Of a stretch of DNA of 9,668 bases, positions 5,989 through 9,668 are shown piece by piece (within the stretch, counting starts at the first letter, position 1; every line of letters begins with the position of its first letter). This DNA is from Pyrobaculum sp. (GTDB taxonomy: Archaea; Thermoproteota; Thermoprotei; Thermoproteales; Thermoproteaceae). Below the pieces are notes generated by a model. The model was not told the DNA's origin, searched no databases, and saw only the letters and a list, made by a program, of their open reading frames with translations. The stretch spans positions 1-9,668 of the forward strand of contig WYEI01000108.1 of assembly GCA_009903905.1 (NCBI GenBank). The letters are read 5' to 3'. A program made the translations under genes and the position numbers.

Positions 5989-6468
5989 ATGGATGTTAGA
6001 GAGGTGGTAAGGAGGTTTGTAATGAGCTCCTTTGAGCACGGCGGGAGGGTTGTAATTGTGGCGCCCGCCAAGTATCTGCTGTTCAAGAGATTCGTTTTCT
6101 GGCCCTACACTAACGGCGAGACGCCGTCGCAAATAGTATGTGACCTGGCACGTTTCGCGGAAGTTGATTTGGTAACTACCTGGCCGAAAACTCCGGAGGA
6201 GCTTAAGCTAGTCTTCGACATCGCGCATTGCGTTAAGCCGCCTACGTCGCTTCCGCTCCGCCTATATTTAGCAACACAGATAACGCGGTTGCTACTTATT
6301 AATGAAAAAGAGGCCGTGGACGACGGACGTCTAGTCGCGAGGACGGAAGAGTTGGTAGAGGCAACGGAGAAAATTATCGCCGCCTCCAGACGAGTAGGAA
6401 TTTTTGAATACGACGAAATACGGCATGAGTATTGCCGCCATTTCCGCTACTACGACGCCAGGTGTTAA
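5989..6468 (+). CDS. Protein of unknown function
   Basis: I do not recognise this 159-residue protein. A hydrophobic strand (RVVIVAPAKYLLF, 20-32) and a second strand-like piece (EVDLVTTWPKTPEEL, 58-72) suggest an alpha/beta N-terminal half. The second half is mostly helical (RLYLATQITRLLLINEKEA; RLVARTEELVEATEKIIAASRR). The end carries HEYCRH (146-151), with a further Cys at the C-terminus (159), which could bind a metal but is not a known signature to me. There is no signal peptide or clear membrane segment. The start has an exact promoter element 21 bases upstream. The stop is followed by a pyrimidine/T-run and then the hairpin array. Confidence 0.7.
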   Translation: MDVREVVRRFVMSSFEHGGRVVIVAPAKYLLFKRFVFWPYTNGETPSQIVCDLARFAEVDLVTTWPKTPEELKLVFDIAHCVKPPTSLPLRLYLATQITRLLLINEKEAVDDGRLVARTEELVEATEKIIAASRRVGIFEYDEIRHEYCRHFRYYDARC

Positions 6469-6471
6469 GCT

Positions 6472-6482
6472 CCCTCTTTTTC
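6472..6482 (+). terminator. T-run terminator after the 5989-6468 gene
   Basis: CCCTCTTTTTC begins four bases after the stop codon, like the pyrimidine/T-run ends of other genes in the window. Confidence 0.5.
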
Positions 6483-6570
6483 CACGACCTTCACTCTTCC
6501 TAATTAGACACAGATACTCACCTTCCAGCGCGATGTCGTACAACTCTGTCCCGACAACGGTCGGCACAAT

Positions 6571-6940
6571 TTTTCTATTGGACAACGCCGAAGAAGAACG
6601 ACATAGCACAATAGAAAGGAAATTTTTTCTATTGGAATACGCCTAAGAACAACGGCATAATACAATAGAAAGCTCAGTTTCTCCATTGGACAACAGCGAA
6701 GTCCACGGGCTGATCCAATAGAAAGGTAAGCCTTTCTATTGGAGTATGCCGAGGCGGCTCGGCGTGTTCTAATAGAAAGGTAAACCTTTCTATTGGAGTA
6801 TGCCGAGGCGTTTCAGTATTTTCCAATAGAAAAACCCTTTGCTATATGTGTAAAGCAGATTTTTCCGGTGTGACAAATGAACAGGCCGATCTTTCTATTG
6901 AAATATGCCGAGGCAAATCGGCGCAGTCCAATAGAAAGGC
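6571..6940. repeat. Tandem array of seven 54-base hairpin units
   Basis: Each unit has a left arm like CTTTCTATTGG, a middle of about 28 bases often containing a smaller inverted repeat (GCCGA...TCGGC), and a right arm like CCAATAGAAAG. Left CTATTG cores start at 6575, 6629, 6683, 6736, 6790 and 6895; right CAATAGAAAG cores at 6609, 6663, 6716, 6770, 6824 and 6929. The period is 53-54. The double-length gap between the last two holds a decayed seventh unit in phase (about 6838-6885, with CTATAT and CAAATGAACAGG in place of the arms). Adjacent units also form 28-base palindromes across a 4-base gap (TAAG or TAAA). It fills most of the gene-free 6469-7032 interval. Confidence 0.88.
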
Positions 6941-7032
6941 TCCTCTGGACTGATACATGTAACAAAAGTCAGCGGTCTTTGCACGTCCTCTCTCAACCCT
7001 CTACGATGCTTGTGGGATCTTTGCCGTTCCGG

Positions 7033-7041
7033 TTCAACATG
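7033..7041 (+). promoter_or_regulatory. TTCAACATG core promoter of the 7064-7474 gene
   Basis: An exact copy preceded by CGG, 22 bases before the ATG at 7064. It argues against the upstream TTG at 7010 as the start. Confidence 0.7.
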
Positions 7042-7063
7042 CGATACTTTGCACAACTTTTCT

Positions 7064-7474
7064 ATGGAAGAGGAAGCTGAGCGCGCGCTTAGAGCCGCCG
7101 TGCCCACCGCGTGGCTTGTGGCGGGCGGTGTGGCGTTTGCCGTCGTCAAATTCCCGAGGGAGCCTGAGCCGGGGGAGTGGTGGGTGGAGAAGACGTGGGT
7201 GGCAGTGCCGTGGATTTTTGGCAACGGCCTCTTCGGCGTGGAGGTGGTGTTTGAAGACGCCAGGTTTACGGCGGTGGCGTGTCCCCAATACGGCGAGAAG
7301 ATGGTCAACGTGGAGGAGGTCCACATCCTGCTGAACACGGAGCCAGTAGTCGGCTTTAGGCTACACGACGGCGCCGTGCAGTGGCTCAGGGGATGGGCTC
7401 TGGCGCTGAAGGACGAGGCTGTGAAGAAGAAGGCGGTGGAGAAGGCAAGGCGCACAGAACACTGCCGTCTCTAA
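7064..7474 (+). CDS. Small tryptophan-rich protein upstream of the TFB gene
   Basis: I do not recognise this 136-residue protein. It begins with an acidic helix (MEEEAERALRAAV), then a hydrophobic strand (TAWLVAGGVAFAVVKF, 15-30). A tryptophan-rich part (W39, W40, W45, W50) and more strand-like segments (GVEVVFEDARFTAVACP; EEVHILL) follow. It ends in a lysine-rich helix (ALKDEAVKKKAVEKARR). It reads as a soluble mixed alpha/beta protein. The frame extends back to a TTG at 7010, but the promoter element sits inside that extension, so the ATG at 7064 is preferred. The TFB gene follows 119 bases downstream with its own promoter. Both genes are G-rich and strongly coding in appearance. A shared role with the TFB is possible but unsupported. 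Confidence 0.75.
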   Translation: MEEEAERALRAAVPTAWLVAGGVAFAVVKFPREPEPGEWWVEKTWVAVPWIFGNGLFGVEVVFEDARFTAVACPQYGEKMVNVEEVHILLNTEPVVGFRLHDGAVQWLRGWALALKDEAVKKKAVEKARRTEHCRL

Positions 7475-7485
7475 ACCAACATCAG

Positions 7486-7495
7486 TCTTCTTTTT
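7486..7495 (+). terminator. T-rich end of the 7064-7474 gene
   Basis: TCTTCTTTTT lies 12 bases after the stop codon; there is no hairpin. It resembles the other T-run ends. Confidence 0.4.
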
Positions 7496-7561
7496 CCCAA
7501 CGCCTCAAACCACCTCTTTTCTTGCATCTTTGCTGAATCGAAAATTCGGCCGCTTGAACAA

Positions 7562-7570
7562 CTCAACATG
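7562..7570 (+). promoter_or_regulatory. CTCAACATG core promoter of the TFB gene
   Basis: CTCAACATG, one mismatch from the consensus, 23 bases before the GTG at 7594. That the TFB gene carries the same element as its neighbours suggests autoregulation. Confidence 0.6.
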
Positions 7571-7593
7571 TCGCTACCACATATCTATTCATC

Positions 7594-8403
7594 GTGTTGT
7601 CGGTTTTGAAAAAAGACATGGAGTGCCCAGCCTGCGGAGGCCCGTTGATAACCGACTGGGAGAGGGGGGAGGTGGTGTGCGCCCAATGCGGTTTGGTGGT
7701 GGCTGAGGCGGCGGTGGACGTGGGGCCGGAGTGGAGGGTTTTTGACAAGGAGGAGCGCGCCAGAACGGCGCCGCTTAAGCTGGTCGTCAAAACCGACATG
7801 GTTGCGAGGCTGGAGCATGGGGTTCAGTGGCTTAGGCTGGCGAAGTTCCACAGAGAGACGATGCACAGCTTCGAGAGGAGGCTCGCGGCAATTGGAGCAG
7901 AGATTAGGCGCGTAAAGGAATGCGCTGGTCTGGCACAACACGTAGCTGAGGAGGCTGAGACCCTCGTGAAGAGGTTTTTCAACATTGTGGGGAGCCTCCC
8001 GCCGGAGGTGGTGGCGGTGGCCGTGCTGTGGACAGCCGCGAAGGCGGCCGGCATGCCTAGGCCGCTGGGGGACTTTCTGAAGTGCAGTAAGGCTGATGAG
8101 GGGAGGGTGAGGAAGGCGGCGTGGAGGCTGAAAGAAGAGGCGAGGCTGGGCAGGAGGCCTATTGAAGACTACGTGAAGACGCTGGCGGCTAGAGTCAACC
8201 TGCCAGCGTCTGTGGTTAAGTCTGCGGTGGAGCTTCTGAAGAAGAACAGAAGGCTTCTGTCCGGCAAAAACCCGTGGGTTTCTGCGGCGGCGGCTTTGTG
8301 GCTGGCGTCGTTGAAGAAGCTGGGGCTTTTGAAGAGGCTGGCGGAGGCGGCTGGGTCGACTCCAGAGAGCATCAGAAACGCCGCCAAAAGGATGAGGGTA
8401 TAA
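7594..8403 (+). CDS. tfb: Divergent, shortened transcription factor B (TFIIB-like)
   Basis: A 269-residue TFB paralogue. TFB bridges promoter-bound TBP and RNA polymerase in archaea. The zinc ribbon is intact: Cys11, Cys14, Cys29 and Cys32 (CPAC, CAQC). It is followed by the conserved VDVGPEWRVFD (41-51). The B-reader/linker after it is abnormal: the usual RxRxGxP...HDxGLxT block is replaced by ARTAPLKLVVKTDM. Two cyclin-like repeats occupy about 75-182 and 185-269. The final helix-turn-helix, which in TFB contacts the BRE, ends in STPESIRNAAKRMRV, against a typical EVTIRNRYKEL. At 269 residues it is shorter than the roughly 300-330 usual for TFBs. The GTG start fits the 23-base promoter spacing; an ATG at 7618 would remove eight residues. 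It is probably a functional alternative initiation factor, though promoter choice cannot be read from sequence. Confidence 0.88.
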   Translation: MLSVLKKDMECPACGGPLITDWERGEVVCAQCGLVVAEAAVDVGPEWRVFDKEERARTAPLKLVVKTDMVARLEHGVQWLRLAKFHRETMHSFERRLAAIGAEIRRVKECAGLAQHVAEEAETLVKRFFNIVGSLPPEVVAVAVLWTAAKAAGMPRPLGDFLKCSKADEGRVRKAAWRLKEEARLGRRPIEDYVKTLAARVNLPASVVKSAVELLKKNRRLLSGKNPWVSAAAALWLASLKKLGLLKRLAEAAGSTPESIRNAAKRMRV

Positions 8404-8406
8404 ACA

Positions 8407-8418
8407 CCCCCCTTTTTT
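8407..8418 (+). terminator. C-run/T-run terminator of the TFB gene
   Basis: Six C then six T, starting four bases after the stop. It is the clearest single-strand example of this type of end in the window. Confidence 0.6.
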
Positions 8419-8473
8419 CCTCCCTACTTTAGCAAAATTCACTTGGAGCGCAGTTCGAAGAAGCAGCAAGACG

Positions 8474-8480
8474 TATATTT
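8474..8480 (+). promoter_or_regulatory. TATA-type promoter of the 8501-8710 gene
   Basis: TATATTT, exactly 20 bases before the ATG at 8501. Box and spacing are identical to those of the ribbon-helix-helix gene. The earlier in-frame ATG at 8492 would be only 11 bases away. Confidence 0.65.
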
Positions 8481-8500
8481 ACCTGTACGTTATGACCTCC

Positions 8501-8710
8501 ATGGAAGAGTGTAGATTAAGGTGTGTATACGTAGACGGCAGGCCTTTGCCAAGAGTGAAGATATTACTACTGCGCGAGAGCATTGCCAGAGTGGTGGTGA
8601 TTGTAGACTGCGATTTCCACGTGTTTGCATTCAAGGAAGAGGCGGGGGAATTCCTGCGGCAAAAACTCGGCATCGAAAACTTTGAAATAAGGCCCTGCCC
8701 ACGAGAGTAA
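8501..8710 (+). CDS. Small protein of unknown function
   Basis: A 69-residue protein that I do not recognise. It is mostly strand-like at first (CRLRCVYVDG; RVKILLLRE; RVVVIVDCDFHVFAF), then has one helix (KEEAGEFLRQKLG) and a short strand (NFEIRPCP). This is a compact alpha/beta layout, with four cysteines at about 4, 8, 37 and 66. The start at 8501 is chosen by the 20-base distance from a TATA box; the in-frame ATG at 8492 would add three residues. It is followed directly by a C-run/T-run terminator. It sits downstream of the TFB gene but has its own, ordinary promoter, so it is not part of the same promoter class. Confidence 0.65.
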   Translation: MEECRLRCVYVDGRPLPRVKILLLRESIARVVVIVDCDFHVFAFKEEAGEFLRQKLGIENFEIRPCPRE

Positions 8711-8713
8711 ACA

Positions 8714-8722
8714 CCCCTTTTT
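8714..8722 (+). terminator. C-run/T-run terminator of the 8501-8710 gene
   Basis: CCCCTTTTT beginning four bases after the stop codon, with the same ACACCCC lead-in as the TFB terminator. Confidence 0.55.
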
Positions 8723-8810
8723 CTACAGTTTTCTAAAGAGGAGGGCCCCCCCGGCGAGATTCAGATTTCAGATGTCCATACTACTGGCACTTGTATCGTC
8801 GACGTTTCAA

Positions 8811-8857
8811 CCCTCCCATGCCAGGAGGGCCGTCTCCTACGTTTTTTCTGTCTTTTT
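8811..8857 (+). other. Small hairpin followed by two T-runs in a gene-free stretch
   Basis: CCCTCC (8811-8816) and GGAGGG (8824-8829) form a six-base-pair stem with a seven-base loop. T-runs follow at 8842-8847 and 8853-8857. It could be the end of a small untranslated RNA or a leftover terminator. I find no coding sequence in 8723-8908; this hairpin is the only structure I see there. Confidence 0.3.
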
Positions 8858-8907
8858 AAGATTTCTTTTGTCTATCAACGAACCTGCTATCGACAGAGCC
8901 TACCGCG

Positions 8908-8983
8908 CCTGCAGGTACTACAGGGATTGACTCACAGGTCTAATTAGACCTGTGAGCAAACACCTGTAAAGAAAAACTTGTAA
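8908..8983. repeat. R4, nested palindromic repeat next to a TFB remnant
   Basis: The inner 26 bases (8931-8956) are a perfect palindrome centred on CTAATTAG with AGGT at 8936 and ACCT at 8948. Further cores follow at 8922 (AGGG), 8962 (ACCT) and 8976 (decayed to ACTT), all in the 14-base register. The outermost left core (AGGT 8913) is only 9 bases from the next, so about five bases were lost there. The right end is adjacent to the start of the TFB-like remnant. Confidence 0.82.
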
Positions 8984-9061
8984 GGTCTGAAGAAGTTGGC
9001 TGAGGTTGTCAGCACGACACTGGCAGGCGTGAGGAACGCCGCCCACAAGTTGAAGGTATAA
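8984..9061 (+). pseudogene. Remnant of the C-terminus of a second TFB gene
   Basis: Translation gives GLKKLAEVVSTTLAGVRNAAH, then KLKV and a stop. It matches the end of the intact TFB in this window (LKRLAEAAGSTPESIRNAAK, then RMRV and a stop) in order, motif and stop position: LAE, the ST turn, (V/I)RNAA, and K-(L/M)-(K/R)-V. Only about 25 codons survive. The frame is closed upstream by TAA at 8981, and repeat R4 lies immediately to the left. I find no TFB-like codons on the other side of R4, so the rest of the gene is lost. It has no promoter or start and is not expected to be expressed. The remnant differs too much from the intact gene to be a recent local duplication. Confidence 0.72.
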
Positions 9062-9136
9062 CCCCGTTGTGCGTTTGGAGGCGCCGGCGCAAGACCTGTC
9101 TAAAGCCGTTTCTCTACTTATAGCGCTACGCATCAT

Positions 9137-9144
9137 TTTTTAAA
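9137..9144 (+). promoter_or_regulatory. TATA-type promoter of the 9164-9388 gene
   Basis: TTTTAAAA, 19 bases before the ATG at 9164. The in-frame ATG at 9149 is only four bases away and so unlikely as the start of a leaderless message. Confidence 0.6.
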
Positions 9145-9163
9145 ATGGATGTACGGCGTATAT

Positions 9164-9388
9164 ATGGAGATCTACGTAGTGTTTAGGGGCAAGCCACCCG
9201 CCGAGTGGGCGGAGGTGCCGGGCGTGAAGGCGGTCTCGGCGGATTCCCTCACCTCCATAGAGGGGAAGTTCGTGCTTGTCGTCGGCGACAGAGAGCTGGC
9301 GGAGAGGCTTAAAGTCGGCTACCTCACGGAGGAGGAAGCCCGAGAGCTCCTAGACTACATAAAGAAGAAGTTGCGGGAGGCCGGTTGA
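9164..9388 (+). CDS. Small protein of unknown function
   Basis: A 74-residue protein that I do not recognise. It starts with a strand (MEIYVVFRG), a short helix (PPAEWAEV), then a strand (GVKAVS), a second strand (KFVLVVGD), a helix (RELAERL) and a long C-terminal helix (TEEEARELLDYIKKKLREA). The alternating strands and helices suggest a small alpha/beta fold. The start at ATG 9164 follows from the TATA box 19 bases upstream; the ATG at 9149 would add five residues. It is flanked by R4 and the TFB remnant on one side and R5 on the other. Confidence 0.68.
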   Translation: MEIYVVFRGKPPAEWAEVPGVKAVSADSLTSIEGKFVLVVGDRELAERLKVGYLTEEEARELLDYIKKKLREAG

Positions 9389-9391
9389 ACG

Positions 9392-9403
9392 CCTCCTTTT
9401 TTT
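9392..9403 (+). terminator. Pyrimidine/T-run terminator of the 9164-9388 gene
   Basis: CCTCC followed by seven T, starting four bases after the stop codon. Confidence 0.55.
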
Positions 9404-9454
9404 CTGAGCAATTCTCCCTCCGCGGCCGCGCGCAGAGGGTTTGCGGGCACATCC

Positions 9455-9517
9455 CCGCAGGTGTTGATTCACAGGTTTATGCCTGTAAGTCTATCCCTGC
9501 AAGGAAATACCTGCAAG
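9455..9517. repeat. R5, shortened nested palindromic repeat
   Basis: Left cores AGGT at 9459 and 9473 and right cores GCCT 9481, CCCT 9495 and ACCT 9509 keep the 14-base register on each side. The element lacks one left core and the central TAATTA is replaced by TTTAT, bringing the two sides four bases closer than in the other copies. Confidence 0.75.
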
Positions 9518-9616
9518 GGGAGGCAACAGCGAATTGCTGTGAGCGGTTGCCGCATCTCTTTACTCACCGTCCGCGCCCCGCCTAAGGATATAATCACAAA
9601 TCATCTTATCAGCGTA

Positions 9617-9668
9617 ATGTGGGGCATATATGGAAGACGGAAAATGTGGAACAATTATCCCTGTCAGT
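9617..9668 (+). CDS. Possible 5' end of a gene running off the window
   Basis: An ATG at 9617 lies 21 bases after TATAATC (9589-9595), close to the spacing of the TATA-type genes in this window. It opens MWGIYGRRKMWNNYPCQ without a stop to the edge. A second ATG at 9630, in another frame, also stays open to the edge (MEDGKCGTIIPVS). Only about 17 codons are visible, so neither is firm. Confidence 0.3.
   Translation, partial: MWGIYGRRKMWNNYPCQ

Noticed and set aside
6571..6940. CRISPR array: 28-base palindromes separated by about 25-base segments
   Set aside because: The segments between the palindromes are related to each other (shared GAGTATGCCGAGGC) instead of being unique spacers. The palindromes themselves vary, and no cas gene is present in the window.
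9651..9668. Half of another palindromic repeat at the right edge (AATTATCCCTGTCAGT)
   Set aside because: It resembles the centre and right arm of R3, but the left arm is absent and the sequence is cut by the window edge, so it cannot be judged.
1..9668. tRNA, rRNA or box C/D guide RNA genes
   Set aside because: I looked by eye for tRNA arm patterns and for paired RUGAUGA/CUGA boxes and found no convincing set; a covariance search would be needed to exclude them.

Overview
The window looks like an accessory island of a hyperthermophilic crenarchaeon, most likely Pyrobaculum or a close Thermoproteales relative. The grounds are an archaeal transcription factor B paralogue, a large protein resembling the paREP2b family of Pyrobaculum, start codons 20-24 bases downstream of core promoters with no ribosome binding site (leaderless genes), C-run/T-run ends after stop codons, and cysteine-rich proteins that look cytosolic. 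Genus and family assignments come from memory of such proteins, not from a search.

Layout. Position 1-1762 holds two minus-strand genes, a partial unrecognised gene and the paREP2b-like protein upstream of it. Between that gene and a plus-strand cysteine-rich gene (2135-2797) lie two tandem copies of an elaborate palindromic repeat (R1, R2). A small ribbon-helix-helix regulator (2794-3060, minus) meets the end of the cysteine-rich gene with a 4-base overlap. A second cysteine-rich protein (3128-4054, minus) and a small plus-strand gene (4293-4670) diverge around a third copy (R3). A minus-strand gene (4701-5204) diverges from a bacterial-type PH-domain membrane protein (5301-5852), followed by an unrecognised gene (5989-6468). 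Then comes a 370-base tandem array of 54-base hairpin units, a tryptophan-rich small gene (7064-7474), the TFB paralogue (7594-8403) and a 69-residue gene (8501-8710). Next are a fourth repeat copy (R4) abutting a remnant of a second TFB gene (8984-9061), a 74-residue gene (9164-9388), a fifth, shorter repeat copy (R5) and the possible first codons of a gene running off the edge.

The strongest unifying observation is a core promoter sequence, consensus TTCAACATG, found 21-23 bases upstream of the start of nine genes, including the TFB gene. This is where the TATA box should be in leaderless genes. Four copies are exact. Three other small genes, and perhaps the gene at the right edge, instead have an ordinary TATA-like box with similar spacing. 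Using this element fixes the starts of several genes: GTG 2135, ATG 5301, ATG 7064 and GTG 7594. The working hypothesis is that the island carries its own general transcription factor, a shortened and divergent TFB, which reads this non-TATA core promoter and so controls the island as a private regulon. The sequence shows the motif, its spacing and the TFB; that the TFB reads the motif is inference.

Most of the other proteins could not be assigned a function.
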